64,000 bases of DNA from a virus: positions 1 to 64,000 of the IMG/VR virus record IMGVR_UViG_3300023084_000017, one strand, 5' to 3'. The position numbers and the translations under genes are program-made. This document shows positions 28,601-36,485 of the stretch, one piece after another. The notes beneath the pieces were generated by a model. The model was not told the origin of the DNA, made no database searches, and saw only the letters and a program-made list of their open reading frames with translations. How positions within the stretch are numbered: position 1 is the first letter of the stretch; each line of letters opens with the position of its first letter.

Positions 28601-29453
28601 CTTCTCTTGAAAAAGCATTGCTCTTTATATCATTACCCAAACCCCTGGAATTGGTAACATATAATGATTCGTTTATTCTTCCATTTCTAAAAGAATTAAT
28701 AGGAGAATTGATTGTCATTCTATCTAATCCATAACCACCACGAACTGCGTTTTGACCCATAATATCTACAATATCTTTTCTAGACATTAAAGACTCTATT
28801 GTTTCGTCAGGCATTGTCTGAAGTGAAAATGAAGAGAGCACGCCATCTTTTTCGTCTCCCAGTTCCATTTGTCCTCTTTGTCTATTATATTTGTTAACAG
28901 CATATGGGTCTGGTGCGTTAGCTATAGCTATTGCTTGCATAGCTAATTGTATTTTTCTAAAATCTATTCCAACTTGAGATGTTGGATTTTGTACATATTT
29001 GTCTATCTTTTTAGCGTCTAATCTAAAATCTCCATAAAGCATTCCTTTTACTTTAGTATCGAAAGCTCTTAAAGCTCTAGCAGATGTTCTACCACCAACT
29101 ACTCTTAAATATCTTCCTATTAAACCAGTACCAGTTGGGAGAAATGAATTCATAGCCATACCAGCTCCTCTTGCAGCAACTTTATATAAACCTCTTCTTG
29201 CTAGTGACCTTGAAGTTCCTACTTGTTTATTTGTCAAGGAACGCATTGTGTTTCTTGCATCTAATGAATCATAGAGCTTACTTCTAACTCCACCAGTCTT
29301 AGCACCAGTAAGAGCGGAAAAAGTTCCTAAGTTATAAGCAAACCTATAGCCTTTTTCTTGAAATGAAGGTGTGTCTCTTAAAGACTTGTACATTGTGCCT
29401 CTAGCACGAAAGACACTTGAAGTATCAGATGACTGGCTTTTGAAAATAGCCAT
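25686..29453 (-). CDS. Giant neck-region protein with gp10-like segment
   Basis: 1255 residues, where an HK97 gp10-type neck protein of roughly 120-150 residues is expected. Around residues 555-625 a gp10-like pattern appears: TVVYAVGFGG, AYQIEYGGP, TDAFVYTPSLFMYRSAVGAA. The rest is not recognised: basic N-terminus (SLARRGLYKVAARGAGMAM), long charged helical regions (about 480-545) and an acidic C-terminus (DDTFDDPDLFDDGDS). No nuclease or peptidase motif is evident. It may be a virion or internal protein fused to the tail-completion domain. Expected coupling: 3 bases after the adaptor gene. Confidence 0.6.
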   Translation of the reverse strand: MAIFKSQSSDTSSVFRARGTMYKSLRDTPSFQEKGYRFAYNLGTFSALTGAKTGGVRSKLYDSLDARNTMRSLTNKQVGTSRSLARRGLYKVAARGAGMAMNSFLPTGTGLIGRYLRVVGGRTSARALRAFDTKVKGMLYGDFRLDAKKIDKYVQNPTSQVGIDFRKIQLAMQAIAIANAPDPYAVNKYNRQRGQMELGDEKDGVLSSFSLQTMPDETIESLMSRKDIVDIMGQNAVRGGYGLDRMTINSPINSFRNGRINESLYVTNSRGLGNDIKSNAFSREGKRDSLDYLQELRNDDFIKDISEGVVYGFGSPINTSESEVIAEFAANILATADRYGENIEGATTSDNMKMIVATKIQEIRMRLGDQAVNEIGKMTGVLRYIHGDDNEIANQGKSYKTISNRSLNIYDKNNPRSISQDKLVYDKVQQYDVEAKTVTEITTDPSIDKEIRNQIRKLGYVPPELASIQQGTLKRVETRKKRVPRVETVQKSIPSKVGNLKYQKQQIQMLNESLINRENYLEQNFSDNPQRHNYVSNRRQIQSAIHAMDPDYSDTKATVVYAVGFGGKTKKDKKANAIRDAYQIEYGGPATDKNKVLTNRTDAFVYTPSLFMYRSAVGAATKFGLGVSSGRNIAGHVVGGMSNLKIPGSTSNMDVFIKTRGMSAPNAKQKKILDEIYEKSVKQNNNPVVRNGQVLLNKNKVLRSAYESTTLDLLSETLDDTIFGGADVMRRINKTSFGGRRGFERVIDDDVMNYDRQINRFMKEEGIYKQGIPSTQRGNEIFVGMEFKPDVNLDTRIFDVEEVLDEGGKVVGQKITRYRFETDEFPQDADGKAFLVGNSINRYTRKNVTSYDSFDMSQTGVAEDLDILKDMDMLRQKFGKDIKPGDPEFLTVNLRSITNRQLQAEQFTNEIKDELRRTLSSNMGFSNKEINDFTDRLANKIIKDLEGEAQIGGILITPQAVQVIKESTDQALKNIEAVIKQTGPYPFNYTQGKRGRKIVEDGRTGVDKITVNFEGQADRDKALLDASITARGIGMFLLDSDLEDVVVPSNMKDVITQLNSGQIDSAQAAAKLARKGKAQTSIFVRDNIINTEGNPLPTPKVFEKKRNRIPRGTTMASYGKSGAGNYNFETNNVNIIGSDKDIATKARADVNKFQLNKGSLSKQIAYVESELKRIEQSRDINNSKRDILLKASSRPEIKEAFYQYMQRDTLPKKLGLNGRDLNVLRQFLDVKFPTGNIRFKDDTFDDPDLFDDGDS

Positions 29454-29455
29454 TG

Positions 29456-29800
29456 TTATTCTCTATATAATAAACTCAAACTCTTGTAGTAAATACCACC
29501 ATCCATTTTCCTACCTTCTGAAATAGAGTTTATTTCAAAGTATTTACCTGAAGATGGTTCGTAAATTCTATCTGAGGCTTTAACATCCGCATTATCTGGT
29601 AAAACAAGATTATAATTTTTTACTACCGTATTTCTTCCATCTCTATCTTCTGATTCGCTTATGAGAGTTAATCTAGCTTTTGAAGAAGATTGGTCCGCCC
29701 ATGTTTCACTTTCTATACCTCTTTCATCTACAGAACTACCTGAAGTACGTTGTATAGTGACTGTGTCTATTAATAACCTACGAGGAAAGCGAGCTGGCAT
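29456..29800 (-). CDS. Head-tail adaptor/stopper protein
   Basis: 114 residues. Matches the phage head-tail joining family in pattern: LIDTVTIQRTSG near the start, DERGIESETWAD, RNTVVKNYNLVLPDNADV, and DRIYEPSSGKYFEINSI. Such proteins close the portal channel and bind the tail neck. Overlaps the upstream connector gene by one base. Confidence 0.8.
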   Translation of the reverse strand: MPARFPRRLLIDTVTIQRTSGSSVDERGIESETWADQSSSKARLTLISESEDRDGRNTVVKNYNLVLPDNADVKASDRIYEPSSGKYFEINSISEGRKMDGGIYYKSLSLLYRE

Positions 29801-30456
29801 TATACAAAGAACTGCCTTCTAAATGGCGCTAACAATGTTAAGTCACTAGCTGTTAATACTGTTGCAGCATTTAGTGATAAACCACCTGGATAACTTATTG
29901 AGTAATCTCCTACTCTCTGGCTATCAGATAGAACAAAGTTTGAAACATCTGATGAAGTCTGTCCTTTTATTTCAGCAGCTTCTTGCTGTGATGCAATAAT
30001 TAATGTTGACTCGAGTATTCTTGCTGCTGACCTTTCAGTTACTGATTTAAATTGTATTGGTAACTCTGGATTACTACCAGAACCTCTTGCGTAATATCCT
30101 GCATTGTAAGTTACAGTTATATTCAAAGGTCTTGCATAAGACCATCTTGTTCCAATACGAGTAATTCTTCCATTGGAATATTTAACAAAATCTTTAGAGT
30201 TACCTTCTTCTAGTGTTGTGTCGTCTTCTACTATTGAAGTAATTGAATTAATAGGAAGGTGTGTTAAAAATATATCTTTTGTTTGGTCACCTGTAAAAGT
30301 TTCAGTATGTGATGCTTGTTCAACATCATATCCTACATACTCTTTTATAGCAGCTTCTACAAGTGGAATAATGTTATCTGTAAGATGTGATTCTAAATCT
30401 GAAGATAATGCAAATTGAACATACTGTTCTACATTTGCAGCTGTACAGAAAGCCAT
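29800..30456 (-). CDS. Head-tail connector (gp6-like)
   Basis: 218 residues. Helical N-terminus (CTAANVEQYVQFALSSDLES, IIPLVEAAIKEYVGYD), then beta-rich parts (FLTHLPINSITSIVED, PLNITVTYNAGYY), as in DNA-packaging connector proteins that dock on the portal. It lies between capsid genes and the adaptor, the canonical location. The C-terminus APFRRQFFV may insert into the neck. Confidence 0.8.
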   Translation of the reverse strand: MAFCTAANVEQYVQFALSSDLESHLTDNIIPLVEAAIKEYVGYDVEQASHTETFTGDQTKDIFLTHLPINSITSIVEDDTTLEEGNSKDFVKYSNGRITRIGTRWSYARPLNITVTYNAGYYARGSGSNPELPIQFKSVTERSAARILESTLIIASQQEAAEIKGQTSSDVSNFVLSDSQRVGDYSISYPGGLSLNAATVLTASDLTLLAPFRRQFFV

Positions 30457-30473
30457 GAGTTAGACCTCCTGTG

Positions 30474-30737
30474 TTACTTGTCTTCTGATTTAGATTCTTC
30501 TACTTTGACAGATTTATTTTCTACTGGCTTTTGTGCTTTTGCTTTTGCTGGAGCAGCTTTCTTAGCAGGAGCTTTCTTTTCTTCTAAAGCACCTTGCTCT
30601 TTTAACCACTCAGTTGGGTATTCTTTACCAGCTTTAGCAATTAAATCTGCTTGAGCAAATGGTAAATCAGCAGGGGCACCTTTCCAGATTTTTCCGTCAG
30701 GTAGTCTATAAACGTTCTCTTCTAATACTGTGTACAT
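30474..30737 (-). CDS. Small lysine/alanine-rich protein
   Basis: 87 residues. Residues 1-50 are compact (TVLEENVYRLPDGKIWKGAP, EYPTEWLKEQGALEE). Residues 51-87 are low-complexity KAPAKKAAPAKAK followed by acidic residues. Such K/A tails occur in nucleic-acid-binding or capsid-associated proteins. It sits downstream of the capsid gene and upstream of the connector; capsid decoration or a head-assembly role is possible but unproven. Confidence 0.6.
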   Translation of the reverse strand: MYTVLEENVYRLPDGKIWKGAPADLPFAQADLIAKAGKEYPTEWLKEQGALEEKKAPAKKAAPAKAKAQKPVENKSVKVEESKSEDK

Positions 30738-30753
30738 AATAATCTATCCTACC

Positions 30754-30810
30754 TTACTTTCTTGGCTTCTTTGGTTTTTTACTCTTCTTCGGCTTCTTGT
30801 GGTAAGGCAT
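30754..30810 (-). CDS. Tiny basic peptide overlapping its neighbour
   Basis: 18 codons encoding MPYHKKPKKSKKPKKPRK. The ATG is preceded by AGGAG at 6-7 bases, stronger than needed by chance, and it overlaps the 3' end of the 53-residue gene in another frame. Similar tiny lysine-rich peptides occur near phage capsid genes. Possibly DNA-condensing or capsid-associated. Translation is likely; function is unknown. Confidence 0.45.
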   Translation of the reverse strand: MPYHKKPKKSKKPKKPRK

Positions 30811-30940
30811 TTTTCTCCTGTGTTAATTCAGGCTCCACTTTCCTGAAACTGTCAATAATCTCTTGAGACTTATCAAAGAACTCTTTATCTCTTTGTATCA
30901 TCCCAAAAGGATTTAATCTTGTTCTTGGGTTTTGTTCCAT
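30779..30940 (-). CDS. Small head-region protein
   Basis: 53 residues: MEQNPRTRLNPFGMIQRD then a charged helix and a C-terminus ending EAEEE. Preceded by GGAG seven bases from the ATG and located just downstream of the capsid terminator hairpin. No family recognised; a small head-assembly protein is plausible. Confidence 0.55.
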   Translation of the reverse strand: MEQNPRTRLNPFGMIQRDKEFFDKSQEIIDSFRKVEPELTQEKNALPQEAEEE

Positions 30941-30956
30941 CTTTTACTCCTTAATG

Positions 30957-30988
30957 TTTTTGGGGGCAGTACGAACCACCCCCAAAAA
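30957..30988 (-). terminator. Terminator-like hairpin after capsid gene
   Basis: Ten-base perfect stem TTTTTGGGGG / CCCCCAAAAA with a 12-base loop, starting 12 bases after the major capsid stop. It is stable and flanked by A/T runs, so it could terminate or attenuate transcription in either direction, or protect the capsid mRNA 3' end. Partial read-through would raise capsid expression relative to tail genes. Confidence 0.75.
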
Positions 30989-30999
30989 ACAAATACTAA

Positions 31000-32235
31000 T
31001 TACATATTTGTAATTGAGCAGAATGCGGTTGGTCTGTAAATTGCAAAACCTAAACGCATTGTCAATCTAATTGCCAATTGATTCTTCGCAAAGAAATCTG
31101 AATGGCTATCAGAAACAGCAAGGTCAACGCCTTCTCTCATAATTACTTGAGCTGCGTCTCCACCGCCGAATTTACCTACTAATACTGTTCCAGCAGCAAT
31201 AACTGTTGAAGGAACAACATTAAGTCCCCATAGTTTTGGAGAAGGTGCATCACCGAATCCACCAGCAACAACAAATAATGGGTTCTTAGAACCGCTTGTT
31301 GTTATATCAGTAACTGATGTAACTAGGTCATACCAGTCTGATGGGTGCATTACGATTGCATCTGGTTCAACAAATGCATCTTTTCTGATTTCGGTAATAG
31401 CTTGGTAAATTTGACCTAACTTTCCAAGTTCCCCACCATATGGGTCACCTGTATAGTCAAATGTGTTAATTCCTGATTTTTGTAACACACCTGTCAAGTT
31501 AGGAGCTGAACCGCTACCATTGATTAATTGGTTGTCAAGATTCAATTTCATCATTGTTGATAATCTTGAATTGACATATCCTTGAATTCCAGCAACATCA
31601 GCTAACAATTCGTCAGTTACAGGTAAGAATGTAGCCATCTTTCTGATGGATTCTGTTCTTTCTGTAAATGCTAAAGCACCTTCATTAGATGTACTAATGT
31701 CAGCAGCTTCAGCAACTGCACCAGCATTGTTGGTGAATGTTGTTTCTTCTAAATACACATATGCATTTTGGTTAGTTTGAATTTGGTCAAACAATCCAAT
31801 AACGCTATCTGGATTACGAAGAGCTGTCTCCAAGATTCCTGGAGCTCTAAGGCTCTCAGGAGCATATCCTGTTGTATTCAAAGTTGTTTTGAATTCAACA
31901 TTGGAATCTACACCTTTTACGCCATTGTCATTGTATGCTTTATAAGCATCAGTTCCAACAAACAATTCACCGATGGATTTTACTCCAGCTTTTTGAACGT
32001 CTGCATTTGGAATAGCGTTAACAGGTGTATCATTGATTTCCATTGCTTTTTCGTTTTGAGCTTTTGCTTCTTCAATTTTTAAATCATCAACAAGTCCAGC
32101 TAGTTCAGTGTTGAGACCTTTGATTTTTTCTTTGGCCTCAGCAGAGTACTTGCCGTCTTCTTGTGAATCAAAAGCAGCTTTAAGCTCTTCACGAGATTTA
32201 GCAATTTGTTCTTTGAGTTCTTTTGGTCTACTCAT
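31000..32235 (-). CDS. Major capsid protein, HK97 fold
   Basis: 411 residues. Residues 1-75 are a coiled-coil, delta-domain-like N-terminus (KELKEQIAKSREELKAAFDS) presumably removed by the prohead protease. The body has HK97 capsid features: a G-domain/E-loop region (SVIGLFDQIQTNQNAYVYLE), FLPVTDELLADVAGIQGYVN, LINGSGSAPNLTGVLQ, an ITEIRKDAFVEPDAIVMHPS spine and a C-terminal strand (MRLGFAIYRPTAFCSI). Gene order protease-capsid-terminator is classical. Confidence 0.93.
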   Translation of the reverse strand: MSRPKELKEQIAKSREELKAAFDSQEDGKYSAEAKEKIKGLNTELAGLVDDLKIEEAKAQNEKAMEINDTPVNAIPNADVQKAGVKSIGELFVGTDAYKAYNDNGVKGVDSNVEFKTTLNTTGYAPESLRAPGILETALRNPDSVIGLFDQIQTNQNAYVYLEETTFTNNAGAVAEAADISTSNEGALAFTERTESIRKMATFLPVTDELLADVAGIQGYVNSRLSTMMKLNLDNQLINGSGSAPNLTGVLQKSGINTFDYTGDPYGGELGKLGQIYQAITEIRKDAFVEPDAIVMHPSDWYDLVTSVTDITTSGSKNPLFVVAGGFGDAPSPKLWGLNVVPSTVIAAGTVLVGKFGGGDAAQVIMREGVDLAVSDSHSDFFAKNQLAIRLTMRLGFAIYRPTAFCSITNM

Positions 32236-32267
32236 TTTTTAACTTAATCTCCTGTTATATATTTTGA

Positions 32268-33821
32268 TTATTCTTCGATTAAGTCGGCTTCCAAAGATTC
32301 TGCAATTAATGCTTGACCTTCAGCCCATAGTGCATCTGATTCTTCATCAATAATCTCTTCTTCAGTATCAGCAGAGACTTCTTCTTCGGTTTCAGCTGTA
32401 GCAGGAGCTAACTCCTCTTCAACCTCTTCCTCAGTTTCTTCCTCTTCAATTACTTCAGGTTCGATTACTTCGACTTCATCAACAGGTTCTTCTGTCACTT
32501 CAGTCTCGACTTCTTCTACATCAGAAGCTTCTTCCTCAGCAGATTCCTCTACTTCGGTTTCTAGTTCTTCTACAGCAGCAGAATCAGCAGCACCGAATTC
32601 AGTTATGAATTCATCGACTTCAGACCAGGCATCTTGTAAATCTTCCTGTACCGCTCTAAGAGCGTCAGTAGCTTTCATACCTAGTTTCCTTCCATCCTTA
32701 GCACGTAACATCGCAATGGCGGTAGCTCGTGCCATCAAGTCGTTAAATGCAGCAAGCACATCTTTGACTTGTTGTGAAAAAGAAACATTATCTTGCGTTT
32801 CTTCTTCAACACTTTCACTTACTTTGTAATAAGACTTACCTTCAGATTCAACAATTGTTATTGTCTTTCCTTCAGCTTCTGCTTCAGCTAATGCTTTTGC
32901 AGGGTCTTCATACACTTGTTCTAATACTTTTTCTGGCTTAGGTTCTACAAGATTATCTTTAGCCACTTTCATTTTTTCAGCTATTTCTCTGAGCATATCT
33001 ACCCACCATTGTGGTAAGTCTGCATCTTCGTCTTTAGGAATAGCAGCAAGAATTTCTTTCATTTCTTGTGTGATATTTCCTAATGCTTCCATAGCAGCGT
33101 GTTGCTCTGTATGAGTTTTAGCTTCTTTCATGTCGTCAGCATCATCATCACCGTTTATAGCATCTTCATATTCTTCATGTGTTTTACATGGCATATAGAT
33201 AGTTTTTCCATCTTCATCATGAGAATGTATACCATCGCAACCCATTTCTTTAGCTCTTTCCATAGCTTCACCTGGATTGTCAAACATATCTTTACCTACA
33301 GATGCCTTACCTTCTTTTGCAATTTCTTTTAATAACTCGTTATTAGATTTAATTGATAATGTATAAGTATCTTGATTAGCACCAACTAGTACTGGAGATA
33401 CTTCAAATACAGTTAAATCTTTTAAATATCTTGCATCAACTTCTTCATTTGATTTCATATCTTTATGCTTACCAAACTCAGAATCATTGACTCTATATCC
33501 GAATGACCATTGTTGAAGGTCACCCATGTTCTTTACTAACTTGTAGGCTTCTTGTCCTGAATCTGTGTCCATGAAAAACTCACCAACAAATGTAGCTTTG
33601 TCACCATCTTCTCTAATGTAACCTTTTCCAATTGGCATATCCCATTTATGAGCCCATACCATAGGTACATCACCAGACTTGAAACCTGATTTTATTGAAC
33701 CTGGGAGAACAATGTCTCCATCGGAATCTAGATTATTGAAAACAGAAAAGACAGCAGAGACTTTACCTTCGGAGTCTTCATCAAATTTAAAGTCTATATT
33801 CTTTACTTCTCTTTCTTGCAT
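32268..33821 (-). CDS. Prohead protease with acidic C-terminal extension
   Basis: 517 residues. Residues 1-160 match HK97-type prohead protease (S78/U35): FSVFNNLDSDGDIVLPGSI, MVWAHKWDMPIG (catalytic His) and LQQWSFGYRV (catalytic Ser), then LTVFEVSPVLVGANQDT. Residues 165-517 are helical and extremely acidic near the end (Glu/Val-rich repeats), as in scaffold domains. A fused protease-scaffold is likely: the tail scaffolds capsid assembly and is digested during maturation. Confidence 0.88.
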   Translation of the reverse strand: MQEREVKNIDFKFDEDSEGKVSAVFSVFNNLDSDGDIVLPGSIKSGFKSGDVPMVWAHKWDMPIGKGYIREDGDKATFVGEFFMDTDSGQEAYKLVKNMGDLQQWSFGYRVNDSEFGKHKDMKSNEEVDARYLKDLTVFEVSPVLVGANQDTYTLSIKSNNELLKEIAKEGKASVGKDMFDNPGEAMERAKEMGCDGIHSHDEDGKTIYMPCKTHEEYEDAINGDDDADDMKEAKTHTEQHAAMEALGNITQEMKEILAAIPKDEDADLPQWWVDMLREIAEKMKVAKDNLVEPKPEKVLEQVYEDPAKALAEAEAEGKTITIVESEGKSYYKVSESVEEETQDNVSFSQQVKDVLAAFNDLMARATAIAMLRAKDGRKLGMKATDALRAVQEDLQDAWSEVDEFITEFGAADSAAVEELETEVEESAEEEASDVEEVETEVTEEPVDEVEVIEPEVIEEEETEEEVEEELAPATAETEEEVSADTEEEIIDEESDALWAEGQALIAESLEADLIEE

Positions 33822-33860
33822 GCAAATGCTCCTCTGTAATTACAGTTATATAAGATTATT

Positions 33861-36482
33861 TTAAACAGAGGTGTTTGAATTTAGTGTCTTTTCTTTTGTT
33901 ATATCTTTAATTACAGTTAGCTTTGATATTGGCATGGTTACACTTCTATCTGTTTTTTTGTGTTTACCATTTTCTAATATTGCCCAAACCTGCATTGTAG
34001 CTTCTTTACCATCGACTGATATTACTACACCATGTACTGTTGAAGGTGGGTCGGGGTCCTTATTTATTGACCAACTGACAGATTGACCAACTCTAACGCT
34101 TGATGCTTTCTCCCCACTTTTTTTAGATGAGAGAGGGTGTGAAGAAGGCAGCAAGTCGGTATCGTATGGTTTTCTCTTAAACTTACCAGTTCTCAATGCA
34201 TGAAGGAACCCGTTTACACGTGCTATTCCCCATTGGTCAGCAGATGTTACATTACCTCTTACTGAGCCAGGGTTAGTACGATAAGCACCTACACCTCTAT
34301 TGAACACAGAAACTAAAGTTCTAAGATTTGTTTTATACTTAGGACTTCCATCGTTATGTTCTTTAACCTTGTTAGTAAGTATCTTTCTGACATTAGCAGA
34401 AACCTTTGATGCAAATGCTTCATCAAGTATTTCATTTGCAACTTCTAAACTTTTCTTTCTTCTTCTACGAACTAATTCTTTTCTTTCATTAATTATTTTT
34501 TTCATAGCAGGAACGCCAATATTAGAAACACCACCCCATTTAATGTTTGCTATTGTTCCATTAAGTCTTGTATTACCTTGATGTCTTCCCATGTATCGTT
34601 CTCTTCTACGAACCCAGCTAAGAACTGCTTCACTTCTATCGCCAGCTTTATATTTAGCCCAGTTTCTGTAAGCATCATTACCTGTAAAAGATGTTGGAGG
34701 ATTACCACCGTTACCAGCTAATCTCCAAATCTCAGGCCAGTTCTCTTTTAAATCTTTTGCATAAGCAAATGGAAACTCTTTGTATTTAGAATTAGATATT
34801 CTTACTGCTCTATCATCTCCAGGGCTAGGAAAGTTTGTTCTATCTTTTTTTGGTTTTTCTTTCTTCTCACTACGCCATGAATCAGAATCAATCTCTTCCA
34901 ATGCTTCAGCTTCTTCTGTAGAAACTTTTATTTCTTCCATTTCTGCTAAAGCTTTTTTCATACTTGCTAAAAACTTTTCAGCTTCAGCTCTTGTTTTAAA
35001 ACATTTAATTACTTCATTGTCATAATGACTCACTACACAAAATGCACCGTTAGGCATTTCAGCAATATATTTATCTTCTGATATTCTTTGTGGTGATTCA
35101 ACAACGTCTTGTCTTGTAGACTCTGGTGGCAATGCAACAGAACCTAGTAAAGCTTTTCCTTCATCTGGAGAAAATCTATCTCTTTCTAATAATGGTTGTC
35201 CATCTTCAGTAATCTGTACTGTATTAAGAGGTCTTAAATAAATATCATGTCTGTCGTCTGCTTCAAGTCCTACAACTTTTCTAGCTTCACCAATAGTTAT
35301 CCAGCCACCTTGAACACCAGTGTTTACTCTCTTGTAAAGTTCATCCATATCTTCTGATAATGCTCTTACTTTTGTGTAATCAAATTCGCAAACACCACCA
35401 TCAGTTATTCCATAATCTGGTTCTAATAGTTGATGAGTTAATTCTGAAGAAACCATTTTCCATAAAGGTATGAGTTTTTGTTCTGTAAAGAACTCTCTTA
35501 ATTCTCTTGTATTGTTATAAGTTGCTGAATCTAAACCAGCACCAAGACCAGCAAGAATTGCAGGAACACCCAACACAGCAGATATTCTTTCTTCTGGTAA
35601 TCTTCTTAATTCTTGTAGTTTCATTTGGTCAGGTGAGAAAGAAACAATATCTACATTCATAGAACCAGACAAAACCATTGGAGCACCTCTATTAGCACCA
35701 CCAAATTTTTGCTTATAAGATTCTGATATAGCTTCGGCTTCTTCTCTTGTTGGACCTCCAAGAGAATCGTTACGTGGAGAAAGAACAACACCTGGTACAG
35801 CCATATTGTGCAATAAGGCAGCTGACCATTGTCCTGCTGATTCATCACCTAGTATTTCTCTCAACACACCTTTAAGGGGAGCATGTCCTCTTCGATGGTC
35901 GTTAGGGTCTATTCCTTGTCGGATATGTACTATGTCATCTACTGGAATCTTTAAATTTTCTCCACCTTTACCATTCTGATAATATTCATAATGTGTAATT
36001 AGTTCGTTTTCGTTTCCCCTTACCTCAACTAAGTTAGGCATAATAGGAACAAGTTGTACTACTTTACCACTTGAGTTTCTGTTTTTATAAAGAAAAGCAT
36101 CTCCGATTGTATTTATTGCTAAAACTATATAGTGAGATAAAAGACCAGCAGACATAAAAGGATTAGGTCTCTTGTATAAATTAGTTATAGGATGATTTGT
36201 CTGTACATCTCTATTACCAAAACTATCTGTCTTAACAACTTGCAATGTTGGTTCTGAAAATGCTGTAGATAAAACATTTAAACAAGCAATAACTGCGGAG
36301 TTAGCAGAGCCATCGCCTATTTCTCTTAGCTTATCTGATTCCCAGAATCCTGCTGTAGTATTGTATCCATATACAGACAAATCAGTACCATAAGTTTGGT
36401 TATAATTCGCTGCAGTTTTGCTTCCGATGTCCCTACCTGTTAAGGCATCGAAGGCTTTTTGAAATCTATTTCTTTCTGCCAT
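33861..36482 (-). CDS. Portal protein with long C-terminal extension
   Basis: 873 residues, about twice a normal HK97 portal. Residues 1-420 are the portal: VIACLNVLSTAFSEPTLQVV, NTIGDAFLYKN, DDIVHIRQGIDPNDHRRGHA, RRLPEERISAVLGVPAILAG and LIPLWKMVSSEL. Residues 440-873 form an extra region with LEVANEILDEAF, FNRGVGAYRTNPGSVRGNVT (DUF5824-like), DTDLLPSSHPLS and a Hva1-TUDOR-like end (VRVGQSVSWSINKD, HGVVISVDGKEATMQVW). The fusion may bring an internal head or DNA-associated function to the portal vertex. Confidence 0.88.
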   Translation of the reverse strand: MAERNRFQKAFDALTGRDIGSKTAANYNQTYGTDLSVYGYNTTAGFWESDKLREIGDGSANSAVIACLNVLSTAFSEPTLQVVKTDSFGNRDVQTNHPITNLYKRPNPFMSAGLLSHYIVLAINTIGDAFLYKNRNSSGKVVQLVPIMPNLVEVRGNENELITHYEYYQNGKGGENLKIPVDDIVHIRQGIDPNDHRRGHAPLKGVLREILGDESAGQWSAALLHNMAVPGVVLSPRNDSLGGPTREEAEAISESYKQKFGGANRGAPMVLSGSMNVDIVSFSPDQMKLQELRRLPEERISAVLGVPAILAGLGAGLDSATYNNTRELREFFTEQKLIPLWKMVSSELTHQLLEPDYGITDGGVCEFDYTKVRALSEDMDELYKRVNTGVQGGWITIGEARKVVGLEADDRHDIYLRPLNTVQITEDGQPLLERDRFSPDEGKALLGSVALPPESTRQDVVESPQRISEDKYIAEMPNGAFCVVSHYDNEVIKCFKTRAEAEKFLASMKKALAEMEEIKVSTEEAEALEEIDSDSWRSEKKEKPKKDRTNFPSPGDDRAVRISNSKYKEFPFAYAKDLKENWPEIWRLAGNGGNPPTSFTGNDAYRNWAKYKAGDRSEAVLSWVRRRERYMGRHQGNTRLNGTIANIKWGGVSNIGVPAMKKIINERKELVRRRRKKSLEVANEILDEAFASKVSANVRKILTNKVKEHNDGSPKYKTNLRTLVSVFNRGVGAYRTNPGSVRGNVTSADQWGIARVNGFLHALRTGKFKRKPYDTDLLPSSHPLSSKKSGEKASSVRVGQSVSWSINKDPDPPSTVHGVVISVDGKEATMQVWAILENGKHKKTDRSVTMPISKLTVIKDITKEKTLNSNTSV

Positions 36483-36485
36483 TTA

